The notes under the pieces were generated by a model, which was given only the letters and a program-made list of their open reading frames with translations, was not told where the DNA came from and made no database searches. A stretch of DNA of 64,000 nucleotides. It comes from Flavihumibacter soli. GTDB taxonomy: Bacteria > Bacteroidota > Bacteroidia > Sphingobacteriales > Sphingobacteriaceae. Both the position numbers and the translations under genes were made by a program. Position 1 is the first letter of the stretch; every line of letters begins with the position of its first letter. Of the stretch, positions 52,582-61,156 are shown one piece after another. Location: contig NZ_JAAFZB010000093.1 in assembly GCF_010692725.1 (NCBI RefSeq), forward strand, positions 248,001 to 312,000, written 5' to 3'.

Positions 52582-54790
52582 CATTAAATATACTCTCATC
52601 ATCACTTTCGGGTTGTTTTTAACAACCTATCTTACCTATGCTGACAGCGGAAAAGGATTGAGCTTATGGTATAATCAACCTGCAAAAAAATGGGACACAG
52701 AGGCTTTGCCTATCGGAAATGGCAGGCTGGGGGCCATGTTATTTGGAGATATCAAAAGTGAACACATTCAGTTTAACGAACAAAGCCTGTGGTCGGGTGA
52801 TAATAACTGGGATGGTGAATACGAAACCGGCGATCATGGTTTCGGTGCTTACCGCAATTTTGGAGAATTTGTTGTTGATTTTAATCATGCTGAAACGGTC
52901 AGTTCCTACCAGCGTTCCTTGAATATTACTAATGGAATCCATACCACTTCATTTGAAAGCAATGGGGTAAAAATCCTTCGGGAGGCATTTGCCAGCTATC
53001 CCGACCAGGTGCTTGTATTCAGGTATAGCGCCAATAAAAGTGGCGCTTTGTCGGGTAAAATTTCCTTGTCATCTGCACAAGGAGCGGTAAGTACAGCCCA
53101 AACTAATGAGCTGGGTTTTTCAGGTGAAATGCCTAACCAATTAAAGTACGCGGCAAAGCTCAAGGTAGATCACAATGGTGGCGCTGTACGTATGGAAGGT
53201 AATACGCTTGTCTTTGAAAAATGTAGTTCTCTCATTATTTATTTAAATGCACGCACCAACTATAAACCCGATTATCATTCAAACTGGCGGGGTGCTGATC
53301 CAATGCCCCTGATTGAACAGGAGCTAAGCAAATCTAAGAAATTGTCTTACACAAAATTATTAAGCCGTCATATCAATGACATTACTGGATTAACTAAGGC
53401 TGCTGCCATTGATATAGGAAAAACAGCTGATTCTGTACTGGCTCTTGCTACTGATATCCGTTTAGAAAAATATGCTGCAGGTGGCATTGATCCGGATCTG
53501 GAAGAAACCATGTTTCAATACGGTCGTTATTTGTTGGTAAGTTCTTCTCGTCCTGGTGGATTACCGGCGAATTTGCAGGGCTTATGGAACAATAGCAACA
53601 ATCCTCCCTGGGCAAGTGATTATCATAATAATATCAATGTGCAGATGAATTACTGGGCGGCAGAATCAACTAATTTGGCGGAATGCCATATTCCACTGAT
53701 TGATTTTATTGTAGCAGCCCAGGAACCTTGTCGCATTGCCACACGCAAGGCTTTTGGAGAAAACACTCGTGGGTGGACTGCCCGAACCAGCCAAAGCATT
53801 TTTGGAGGCAATGGCTGGGAATGGAATATTCCTGCGAGCGCATGGTATGCTCAGCATGTGTTTGAGCATTGGGCTTTTACAAATGACAAAACGTACTTGG
53901 AAAAAACGGCTTACCCTGTGTTAAAAGAAATTTGTCAATACTGGGAAGATCGTCTTAAGAAATTGCCGGATGGAAATCTGGTAGTGCCTGATGGATGGTC
54001 GCCCGAGCATGGTCCGAGGGAAGATGGTGTAATGCATGACCAGCAGCTGGTTTGGGACCTCTTTCAAAATTATCTCGAAGCTGCAAAAGTGCTGGGTGTT
54101 GATGCCGAATATCAAGCAAAGGTGGCCGATATGCAAAAGCATCTTGCACCCAATAAGATCGGTAAGTGGGGCCAGCTGCAGGAATGGCAGGCAGACCGGG
54201 ATGATCCGGATGACCAGCACCGGCATACCTCGCATTTATTTGCGGTATTTCCCGGCCGGCAAATCAGTGTAGCTCAAACACCCGATTTGGCACAGGCTTC
54301 TATTATCTCACTGCGCGGTCGGAGTGGTAATTACGGCAAAAACCTGAATACGGATTTCACACCAGCTTCAACTGGCAAAGATAGCCGTCACTCGTGGACC
54401 TGGCCATGGCGTTGCGCCATGTGGGCACGACTTGGCGAAGGCGAAAAGGCCGGCATAATGCTCAGGGGATTATTAACTTACAGTACGGTATCAAACTTAT
54501 TTACCAATCATCCCCCCATTCAGTTAGATGGTAATTTCGGTATCGCAGGGGCTATGGCAGAAATGATTTTGCAAAGCCATGCCGGAGAAATACAATTGCT
54601 GCCTGCCATGCCTGAAAGCTGGGCAGCACAAGGGTCCTTTTCAGGATTGAAGGCTCGCGGTGGATTTACCGTGGATTGCAGCTGGAGCAACGGCAAAGTC
54701 ATATCCTACAAAATTAGTTCAAAGCAGCCCGTGAAAGTAAAAGTGAGGGTAAATGGGGAAGTAAAGGAGATCACCTCATCTAAGAATTAA
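52574..54790 (+). CDS. GH95 alpha-1,2-L-fucosidase
   Basis: A 738-residue exported enzyme (signal peptide to about residue 23). The beta-sandwich N-terminus begins SLWYNQPAKKWDTEALPIGN, the family signature that continues GRLGAMLFG. The (alpha/alpha)6 barrel has NINVQMNYW, the general acid Glu478 in WSPEHGP and Asp652 in QLDGNFG, as in characterised alpha-1,2-fucosidases. It hydrolyses Fuc-alpha-1,2-Gal ends by inversion. Its start lies within the last codons of the GH110 gene. Some GH95 members act on L-galactose instead, which the sequence cannot exclude. No SusC/SusD or regulator is adjacent. Confidence 0.93.
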   Translation: MNNIKYTLIITFGLFLTTYLTYADSGKGLSLWYNQPAKKWDTEALPIGNGRLGAMLFGDIKSEHIQFNEQSLWSGDNNWDGEYETGDHGFGAYRNFGEFVVDFNHAETVSSYQRSLNITNGIHTTSFESNGVKILREAFASYPDQVLVFRYSANKSGALSGKISLSSAQGAVSTAQTNELGFSGEMPNQLKYAAKLKVDHNGGAVRMEGNTLVFEKCSSLIIYLNARTNYKPDYHSNWRGADPMPLIEQELSKSKKLSYTKLLSRHINDITGLTKAAAIDIGKTADSVLALATDIRLEKYAAGGIDPDLEETMFQYGRYLLVSSSRPGGLPANLQGLWNNSNNPPWASDYHNNINVQMNYWAAESTNLAECHIPLIDFIVAAQEPCRIATRKAFGENTRGWTARTSQSIFGGNGWEWNIPASAWYAQHVFEHWAFTNDKTYLEKTAYPVLKEICQYWEDRLKKLPDGNLVVPDGWSPEHGPREDGVMHDQQLVWDLFQNYLEAAKVLGVDAEYQAKVADMQKHLAPNKIGKWGQLQEWQADRDDPDDQHRHTSHLFAVFPGRQISVAQTPDLAQASIISLRGRSGNYGKNLNTDFTPASTGKDSRHSWTWPWRCAMWARLGEGEKAGIMLRGLLTYSTVSNLFTNHPPIQLDGNFGIAGAMAEMILQSHAGEIQLLPAMPESWAAQGSFSGLKARGGFTVDCSWSNGKVISYKISSKQPVKVKVRVNGEVKEITSSKN

Positions 54791-54819
54791 GACCTTTTAG
54801 CTTTAGACTTGAGTTAGGT

Positions 54820-55266
54820 ATGCATACAGGATTTTTAAGATCCATTTTATATTATGTAATTGGACTCGGACTTGCGGGACTAAGTTATTTGACTGTTGGA
54901 CATGAGTACATTCATGCACCAGGCCTGCATCATGTAATAATTTTTCTGACTTTCATTGGCGGATTTTTATGGTTAGCAGGTGTGACTATCAGATACTTCG
55001 GTGGGCAACGGACAGAAATTTTGAAAGGAATTATTTTCGCCAATCTATTTATGAGTGTGGGCTTTGCCCTTTTCATGGTATACATTATCAATGACAGCAC
55101 TGGCGACAGTGGATTTGAAGGGAATGCCGGCAATATAAGAATTGAAAAATCTGGAGACACCACTAGCATGTATCACGATGGATCAATTATTTATATAAAA
55201 GTGAAGGACTCAGTTTTAATTAATTTGGTTGATTCAACTAAGATAGAATTGAATGAAGTAGATTGA
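54820..55266 (+). CDS. small membrane protein, unknown
   Basis: A 148-residue protein with three hydrophobic helices (about 8-28, 38-58, 68-88) and a hydrophilic C-terminal part of 55 residues rich in Asp, Ser and Ile (DSTGDSGFEGNAGNIRIEKS). No family recognised. It lies 30 bases after the GH95 gene, so read-through transcription is possible, but the content gives no link to glycan use. Probably an inner-membrane protein. Confidence 0.6.
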   Translation: MHTGFLRSILYYVIGLGLAGLSYLTVGHEYIHAPGLHHVIIFLTFIGGFLWLAGVTIRYFGGQRTEILKGIIFANLFMSVGFALFMVYIINDSTGDSGFEGNAGNIRIEKSGDTTSMYHDGSIIYIKVKDSVLINLVDSTKIELNEVD

Positions 55267-55331
55267 AAGAAACAACAAACTGCCTGTGCATATACCATAT
55301 TAAGCTTTAGCCGACAGATAGAAAGGGAAAA

Positions 55332-55715
55332 ATGAATGACAACCAGATTCGAGAGGTAGATAACTATTATTTGAGTAATCAAGAGCCAAACAAAAGTTGT
55401 CTTCTTGCACTGCGAAGCATTATTCTTAGTCAAGACACAAGTATCACGGAAACGCAGAAGTGGGGAATGCCCTGTTTCTGTTATAAGAAAAAGATGTTCT
55501 GTTTTTTATGGACTGATGCAAAAACGGATGAACCCTATATTCTTATGGTAGAAGGGAGACATCTTGTCCACCCTGAATTAGAAGCAGGGAAACGTACCAG
55601 AATGAAGGTTTTTAGAGTCAATCCGAATAATGATTTACCTGAAAAGACCATTGAAAGTATTTTGCAAAAAGCATTAGACTTATACAGGACAGGTATAGTT
55701 AAACTCAAACAATGA
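55332..55715 (+). CDS. DUF1801-like protein
   Basis: A 127-residue cytoplasmic protein of the YdhG/DUF1801 type. It has MNDNQIREVDNYYL, then LRSIILSQDTSITETQKWGM (family: helix, then WGMP), and YILMVEGRHLVHPELEAGKR near the end. The fold is a small alpha/beta domain thought to be related to the iron-chaperone frataxin group; function is unknown. A second member lies at 57656, in the same run. An isolated gene with only a 65-base gap to its left neighbour. Confidence 0.78.
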   Translation: MNDNQIREVDNYYLSNQEPNKSCLLALRSIILSQDTSITETQKWGMPCFCYKKKMFCFLWTDAKTDEPYILMVEGRHLVHPELEAGKRTRMKVFRVNPNNDLPEKTIESILQKALDLYRTGIVKLKQ

Positions 55716-55776
55716 GCAGTGTTTCTGGGTTCGCTCTGAAATTAGATTAATCGCGGGAATCTAAAATACCTGAAGA

Positions 55777-56247
55777 ATGACCATTAGAGAAGCTTCGATT
55801 GAAGATATTAAGCAAATTCAGTTCGTACGAAATTCAGTAAAGGAAAATACCTTATCTGATCCAAACCTGGTGACCGACGAGGATTGCATTGAATTTATTA
55901 CGGAAAGGGGGAAGGGCTGGGTATGTGAAATAGACCATGAAATTGTGGGATTTGCGATCGTTGATTTGAAAGATAAGAATATCTGGGCCTTGTTTTTAAG
56001 GCCTGAATTTGAAAAACAGGGGATCGGGAGGCAACTTCATGATACCATGCTTGGCTGGTATTTTCAGCAATCTAAAAGCAGTATCTGGTTAGGCACTTCC
56101 TCCATGACGAGAGCTGAAGCGTTCTACAGGAAAGCAGGCTGGAAAGAGATCGGAACACATGGGAAAGCTGAAATTAAGTTCGAGATGACCTGTGATGACT
56201 GGCAAAAGCTGAGCAAAGCTATGCGGTTTAACAAGAGCAAAAGCTGA
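55777..56247 (+). CDS. GNAT-family N-acetyltransferase
   Basis: A 156-residue cytoplasmic acetyltransferase. MTIREASIEDIKQIQFVRNS opens the fold, VGFAIVDLKDKNIWALFLRP gives beta 4-5, EKQGIGRQLHDTML is the acetyl-CoA pyrophosphate loop (pattern Q/RxxGxG/A), and AEAFYRKAGWKEIG is motif B. Acceptor unknown. It starts 60 bases after the DUF1801 gene in the same direction. Confidence 0.86.
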   Translation: MTIREASIEDIKQIQFVRNSVKENTLSDPNLVTDEDCIEFITERGKGWVCEIDHEIVGFAIVDLKDKNIWALFLRPEFEKQGIGRQLHDTMLGWYFQQSKSSIWLGTSSMTRAEAFYRKAGWKEIGTHGKAEIKFEMTCDDWQKLSKAMRFNKSKS

Positions 56248-56386
56248 TACTTTTAATTATCTTTAGTTATAGCCTGGCAATTGGGTTTTCTGGCAGCCCA
56301 GCGCCGGGGGGGCGAGGAAATTGGTCAGGTCATCAACGAACCTGAAGCTTATTGGATATCAGGAGAGCCTCAAACAGATCTTCCGT

Positions 56387-57526
56387 ATGTCAAACGTCTA
56401 TTTATTCCTGATCTCTCTTTCCTGGTTGTCGCTAAGCCTCTTCCTTGTAATTAAATCCCGGAAGGTTCATTATCTGAAAAATATTTCGCCGGTAGTAAAC
56501 CTTCCCGTTCCATCTGTTGATATCATTGTTGCGGTCAAGGACGAAGAGGCCGATGTTGAAGCAGCCCTGACCAGTGTGTACATGCAGCGATACCCTAAAT
56601 TTAAGATCATCGTTGTTAATGATCGTTCAACTGACCGCACCGCCGAGATTCTGGATCGTATGGTCCAGAATAATTCTGCCATAACTGTTATAAGCATTGA
56701 GAATCTTCCTCAGGGTTGGCTGGGGAAAAATAATGCCTTATTCCAGGGATATCTGGCTTCCTCATCAGAATGGCTGCTCTTTACTGATGCGGATGTGATC
56801 TTCGATTTAAGGGCTTTAAACAGGGCCATGAGGTATGCTCAGGCTAAGCAGCTTGATCACCTTGCAATTATTCCTGAGATTACCTCAAGATCTGGTTTGT
56901 TCCGTAGTGTGATAAACACCTTTGCCATTATGCTTGAAATGCGGCAAAGGCCCTGGGATGTATCTGATCCTACTTCAGGTGCTTCAATTGGTATCGGCGC
57001 TTTTAATCTGGTTAAACGTACCGCTTATGAAAGGGCCGGAACTCATACTGCCATCTCTATGCGCCCCGATGATGACCTGAAATTGGGTGAACGGATCAAA
57101 GCCGCCGGCTTACGACAGGACGTGCTTTATGGCGAAGGCGGGATTTCGCTAGACTGGTATCCCGGCTTGCCTCAGTTTGTGAAGGGATTGATGAAGAATA
57201 CTTTTTCGATTGCTGATTATAATCTGCTTAAAGCAATTGGAATGGGGCTGGCCTGTTTAATCGTTTTCGTCTTACCTGTTCCGATAGTCCTCTTTTCCGG
57301 AACCAAAGGCTTGCTATCAGCCCTGGTTATCCTGGTTGCACAAATTTTGCTCATGCTATTAAAGAAGGGGATACATGGCCGATGGTGGCATGCGTTGATG
57401 ATTCCCTTCGCTGGTTCCGTGATGATCTACATTATTTTACTGTCGGCTATTAAAACCATGAGGCAGGGAGGAATTTACTGGAGAGACAGTTTTTACGGGT
57501 TGAAGGAATTAAAGAAGCAACGATAG
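56387..57526 (+). CDS. family 2 glycosyltransferase with membrane helices
   Basis: A 379-residue membrane-bound GT-A enzyme. A helix at residues 5-22 anchors it. The GT2 domain starts VPSVDIIVAVKDEEADVEA, has DRSTDRTAEIL, the metal-binding TDAD in LLFTDADVIF, and RPDDDLKLGERI near the active site. Three helices follow at the C-terminus (about 295-360). This layout recalls HpnI- and CrtQ-like enzymes of hopanoid or carotenoid synthesis, but no terpenoid genes are near, so the acceptor is open. The ATG at 56387 was chosen over 56321, which would add a non-conserved tail. Confidence 0.82.
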   Translation: MSNVYLFLISLSWLSLSLFLVIKSRKVHYLKNISPVVNLPVPSVDIIVAVKDEEADVEAALTSVYMQRYPKFKIIVVNDRSTDRTAEILDRMVQNNSAITVISIENLPQGWLGKNNALFQGYLASSSEWLLFTDADVIFDLRALNRAMRYAQAKQLDHLAIIPEITSRSGLFRSVINTFAIMLEMRQRPWDVSDPTSGASIGIGAFNLVKRTAYERAGTHTAISMRPDDDLKLGERIKAAGLRQDVLYGEGGISLDWYPGLPQFVKGLMKNTFSIADYNLLKAIGMGLACLIVFVLPVPIVLFSGTKGLLSALVILVAQILLMLLKKGIHGRWWHALMIPFAGSVMIYIILLSAIKTMRQGGIYWRDSFYGLKELKKQR

Positions 57527-57655
57527 TATAACCGAAATTTAAGAGCCAGTATATCTATCAATAAGTTAATGACGATTGCCTGCAACATCACTTTCTGAGT
57601 TTCAAAAAGATTCTTATTTTGAAATCATTAATCTTCAGGATAGAACGTTAAACTT

Positions 57656-58075
57656 ATGGCAAACAATAAAACCGTAGAAACAGATGCCAGCGTAACTGAC
57701 TTTATCAATACTATTGCATCAGATACGAAACGAAATGATTGTTTCAGGCTTGTGGAAGAGTTTGAAGCAGCAACAGGGTTCACAGCAAAAATGTGGGGTC
57801 CGGCTATTATTGGATTTGGCACTTATCATTACCGGTATGAGAGCGGCCGCGAAGGCGATTCTCCTCTTGCAGGGTTTTCACCGAGAAAAGATTCAATCGT
57901 GTTATATTTCGCGTCTTCATTTCCGGGCAGGGAAGACTTTCTGAACAAGTTAGGAAAGCCTAAAACCGGGAAGGTATGTGTTTATATTAAAAAGCTTGAG
58001 GATATAGATACGGATGTATTGAAAGAAATGATCAGGGCTTCGGTTACCCAGGTCAGAAGCCAGTACCCTGATTGA
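57656..58075 (+). CDS. DUF1801 protein
   Basis: A 139-residue cytoplasmic protein with the family core ETDASVTDFINTIASDTKRN, ATGFTAKMWGPAIIGFGTYH and GFSPRKDSIVLYF. Unlike the member at 55332 it has the full DUF1801 layout. Function unknown. It follows the GT2 gene after 130 bases and precedes the VOC gene by 60. Confidence 0.85.
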   Translation: MANNKTVETDASVTDFINTIASDTKRNDCFRLVEEFEAATGFTAKMWGPAIIGFGTYHYRYESGREGDSPLAGFSPRKDSIVLYFASSFPGREDFLNKLGKPKTGKVCVYIKKLEDIDTDVLKEMIRASVTQVRSQYPD

Positions 58076-58135
58076 GGAGCATTGATAAAATCGTATTTTT
58101 GTTGATTCCTTATACCGAATACTATAAGCTTCTAA

Positions 58136-58573
58136 ATGACAGATCAAGGGTTTTCAACAGGGGGTTCGCAAGTGCTTATTTCCGTCATGCTGGCAGTGTC
58201 TGATGCGCCTGCAGCGGTTCTTTGGTATAAACGGGCTTTAGGTGCGTCGGAGTTATGGAACCTGGGTGGTGTTGCCGGTCTGGAGATCGCAGGCGGCGTG
58301 TTCTTTGTGGGTACGCCTGAGAAGAACGGCTGGGATAGTCCTGGAAAACTCGGCATTACGACTGCCAGGATCGAGGTGTTCTGCAGTGATCCGGATGCCT
58401 TTATTGATCATGCTGTACAGGCAGGTGCAAACGGAAGTCTCGACAAGATAAAAGATCACGAAGCCCCCTGGGGGATACATAGGCAGGGTGGCTTTATTGA
58501 CCCGTTTGGTCATATCTGGCTTGTGGGGGATAAGTCTCCGCTTCAGAATTACAATCAGGAGAAAACTCGATAA
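58136..58573 (+). CDS. VOC-superfamily (glyoxalase/PhnB-like) protein
   Basis: A 145-residue cytoplasmic protein with two beta-alpha-beta-beta-beta modules: MLAVSDAPAAVLWYKRALGA, and GGFIDPFGHIWLVG. The second matches the C-terminal metal-binding signature of the PhnB/VOC group, in which the Glu or His ligands occur near DPFGH. Members include dioxygenases, drug-binding proteins and isomerases; no specific role can be given. Last gene of the plus-strand run; its stop lies only 12 bases from the convergent lipoprotein gene. Confidence 0.82.
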   Translation: MTDQGFSTGGSQVLISVMLAVSDAPAAVLWYKRALGASELWNLGGVAGLEIAGGVFFVGTPEKNGWDSPGKLGITTARIEVFCSDPDAFIDHAVQAGANGSLDKIKDHEAPWGIHRQGGFIDPFGHIWLVGDKSPLQNYNQEKTR

Positions 58574-58584
58574 ATAACCATAAT

Positions 58585-59109
58585 CTACTTTTTACTGAAT
58601 AATCCTTTAAGCAGGTAATGATTGTCACCGACCACCACGACCCGCTGATCCTTGCTGATCTGGTACACAGAATCCGGAATATAGAGTAACTGCTCAGAAG
58701 AGGAGTAAAGCATATTCCTGGTCTGATTCCGGATATTTATCTTTAGTATCCTGCCTGCAGGGTCTTTGGATATTTGAATTTCCCTTGTTCTTAATGTTGT
58801 ATCGGTGGCCCTGTAGCTCACCGTATTACCTTTCGCCACTTTTTGATAACTATCCTGCCAGGCAGGTTTATTAATATCTGATTCTGCAAACAAACTGAGT
58901 TCCGTTTTCCAGTTAATGTCCCTGACTGACCGTGTTTCCGAGGATTCGTTACGGGCAACCGTCTTGTTGATTTCGGGATTAGTCCTACTCAGGCGGCGGG
59001 CTTCAGCTTCGAAGAATTCTTTAATGTCTTCGTACGACTTACCTTCCTTCGGAGGAGGTGCATCGCAGGCTGAAAGGATCAAAAGAATAAAGAGTAGTCC
59101 TGATCTCAT
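58585..59109 (-). CDS. lipoprotein of unknown function, coupled to gpmI
   Basis: A 174-residue lipoprotein with leader MRSGLLFILLILSAC (Cys15). The mature part is charged and starts with a helix (DIKEFFEAEARRLSRT), then beta-rich segments with VSYRATDTTLRTREIQIS. No known motif. Its start codon overlaps the gpmI stop by 4 bases (ATGA), so it is translationally coupled to that glycolysis gene. The pairing is conserved in related genomes as far as I recall, but no role has been shown. Confidence 0.7.
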   Translation of the reverse strand: MRSGLLFILLILSACDAPPPKEGKSYEDIKEFFEAEARRLSRTNPEINKTVARNESSETRSVRDINWKTELSLFAESDINKPAWQDSYQKVAKGNTVSYRATDTTLRTREIQISKDPAGRILKINIRNQTRNMLYSSSEQLLYIPDSVYQISKDQRVVVVGDNHYLLKGLFSKK

Positions 59110-60629
59110 TTTGATACCAGAACTTCGCCGCTCATTATTTCCGGTACAGGAATGTCCATCAATGTCAGGATAGTAGGTGCCACGTCACCAAGTTTACCGC
59201 TTTTAATATGATTAAAATCCTTATCGATCAGGATACAGGGAACCAGGTTGGTTGTATGTGCCGTGTTAGGGGATCCGTCCGGGTTGATCATAAAGTCAGC
59301 ATTGCCATGATCAGCAAGAATTATAAAAGAATAGCCGTTGGCTGTACCCACCTCAACAACCTGCTGAAGGCAGCTGTCTACTGTTTCGACGGCTTCCACC
59401 ACGGCTTCAAAAACCCCGGTATGGCCCACCATATCCGGGTTGGCGAAATTCAAACATACAAAATCAGGCCACCCGGTTTGCAGTTCCTGGCAAATCGCCT
59501 CAGTGATTTCGCGAGCGCTCATCTGTGGTTTCAGATCGTAGGTTGCTACCTTAGGTGAAGGGATCATGATCCGCTTCTCCTGTTCAAAAGCCTTTTCACG
59601 ACCTCCTGAAAAGAAGAAGGTCACATGGGGGTATTTTTCTGTCTCAGCTATCCGGATCTGTGTCTTATGATGTTTTTCGAGTACTTCACCAAGGGTATTG
59701 CTCAGGTCGTCTTTACTGAAAAGCACCCGCACATTTTTGAAGGTATCATCATAGCCGGTCATGGTGATGTAGTGCAGTGGAAGGGCTTTCATTTCCAACT
59801 CAGGGAAATCTTTCTGAGTAAGGGCAATGGTGATCTCGCGGCCGCGATCGGTGCGGAAGTTGAAACAAACGACGACATCGCCCGGCGCTATGGTAGCCAC
59901 AGGTTTCCCGGTCTCATCAACCTTCACGACAGGTAGTATAAATTCATCGGTTACATCCTGGCCATATGAGTGCTGAATGGCCTGGACGATATTGCTTGCT
60001 GGTGTTCCTTTACCGTGAACAAGCAGATCATAAGCCAGTTTAACGCGCTCCCAGCGGTTATCGCGGTCCATCGCATAATACCGGCCTATAGCGGATGCAA
60101 TGGTTCCAGCTGAGTGCTGCAGGTGTTCCTCCAGTTCGGTGATGAAGCCGATCCCTGAATTAGGGTCCGTATCACGACCATCTAAAAAAGCATGAATAAA
60201 AACGTCTTCGACGTGGCTGGCTTTGGCCGCATCGCACAATCCTTTCAAATGATTTATGTGAGAATGCACACCGCCGTCTGATACGAGACCGATAAAGTGA
60301 ACCTTGCGTTTATTTTCCCTGGCATAATTAAAAGCTTCGGTAAGCACCGGGTGAGTGTTAAATTCCTTTTCGGTTACCGCCTTATTGATCCTCCCCAGTT
60401 CCTGGTAAACAACCCTTCCTGCGCCCAGGTTCATATGGCCGACCTCAGAATTGCCCATCTGGCCTTCCGGTAAACCTACTGCTTCGCCGGAAGCCTGTAA
60501 AGTTGAATTAGGGTATTTTGCGATAAGGGAGTTGAAAAAAGGAGTATTCGCCTGGCTGATGGCATCAGAATTATCATGTTTACCATATCCCCAACCATCT
60601 AATATCAGTAATATTGCTTTCTTATTCAT
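59106..60629 (-). CDS. gpmI: 2,3-bisphosphoglycerate-independent phosphoglycerate mutase
   Basis: Interconverts 3- and 2-phosphoglycerate with two Mn2+ ions. The 507-residue protein starts MNKKAILLILDGWG, with metal ligand Asp11 and nucleophile Ser61 in GNSEVGHMN. DGRDTDPNSG, HADNG-type ADHGNADF and TAHTTNLVP follow. The ATG at 60629 was chosen over the open frame to 60668 because a TATATTTG box (60642-60635) ends 5 bases before it, giving an almost leaderless transcript, and because it is the family start. Coupled to the lipoprotein gene behind it by a 4-base overlap. Confidence 0.97.
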   Translation of the reverse strand: MNKKAILLILDGWGYGKHDNSDAISQANTPFFNSLIAKYPNSTLQASGEAVGLPEGQMGNSEVGHMNLGAGRVVYQELGRINKAVTEKEFNTHPVLTEAFNYARENKRKVHFIGLVSDGGVHSHINHLKGLCDAAKASHVEDVFIHAFLDGRDTDPNSGIGFITELEEHLQHSAGTIASAIGRYYAMDRDNRWERVKLAYDLLVHGKGTPASNIVQAIQHSYGQDVTDEFILPVVKVDETGKPVATIAPGDVVVCFNFRTDRGREITIALTQKDFPELEMKALPLHYITMTGYDDTFKNVRVLFSKDDLSNTLGEVLEKHHKTQIRIAETEKYPHVTFFFSGGREKAFEQEKRIMIPSPKVATYDLKPQMSAREITEAICQELQTGWPDFVCLNFANPDMVGHTGVFEAVVEAVETVDSCLQQVVEVGTANGYSFIILADHGNADFMINPDGSPNTAHTTNLVPCILIDKDFNHIKSGKLGDVAPTILTLMDIPVPEIMSGEVLVSK

Positions 60630-60634
60630 CGGTA

Positions 60635-60669
60635 CAAATATACAGGAGCTGGTGGAAATTGAGTACAAA
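60635..60669 (-). promoter_or_regulatory. promoter of gpmI
   Basis: Minus strand TTTG (60669-60666), 23 bases, TATATTTG (60642-60635), and the gpmI ATG 5 bases later. Matches TTTG-N17-23-TAnnTTTG and predicts a leaderless mRNA. Confidence 0.65.
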
Positions 60670-60710
60670 TATTATGGGTGGCATGCTTTTAGCGCAGGAT
60701 AGTTACATAT

Positions 60711-61112
60711 ATGAAGACTAATATCATAATTTCCGTTTTATTGTGTTTTTTGATGTTAACGGGCGCGCAGGCAAAACAGGCTGATATAGTCAACGATCTG
60801 GCCGGATTGCTGAAAACTTCTAATACCCGCGAAATTTCCCAGCATTTTGCATCGACCGTCGAGCTGATCATCCTAAATGAAGAGGATGTATATTCGAAAG
60901 TACAGGCGGAGATCATTTTAAAAGATTTCCTTAATAAACATCAACCTAAGTCAGCACGGGTAATCCACAGGCTGGATTCGAATCCGAGTTACCGCTTTGC
61001 CGTTATCGAGCTCGACACAGAAGACGGGAAATTCAGGACTACCATTTCCCTGAAGGACACAGGCGGCCGATTTCTGATCACAGAAATGCGCATTGAATTC
61101 GATAAAGAATAA
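60711..61112 (+). CDS. DUF4783 exported protein
   Basis: A 133-residue protein with a signal peptide (LLCFLMLTGAQAK, cut near residue 22). The mature domain of about 110 residues, with ADIVNDLAGLLKTSNTREIS, then VIHRLDSNPSYRFAVIEL, is the Bacteroidota-specific DUF4783, a NTF2-like fold probably in the periplasm. It usually stands next to nadC, as here, so the association is conserved; function unknown. Divergent from gpmI. Confidence 0.85.
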   Translation: MKTNIIISVLLCFLMLTGAQAKQADIVNDLAGLLKTSNTREISQHFASTVELIILNEEDVYSKVQAEIILKDFLNKHQPKSARVIHRLDSNPSYRFAVIELDTEDGKFRTTISLKDTGGRFLITEMRIEFDKE

Positions 61113-61132
61113 ATACTTTTATTAAGTATTCC

Positions 61133-61140
61133 TACTTTTG
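61133..61140 (+). promoter_or_regulatory. -7 box of nadC
   Basis: TACTTTTG matches TAnnTTTG and ends 16 bases before the nadC ATG. No clear -33 element was found. Confidence 0.5.
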
Positions 61141-61156
61141 AATTCACACATACTTT

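Noticed and set aside
50752-55266. Full polysaccharide utilisation locus
   Set aside because: No SusC/SusD pair, sensor or sigma/anti-sigma genes adjoin the two glycoside hydrolases.
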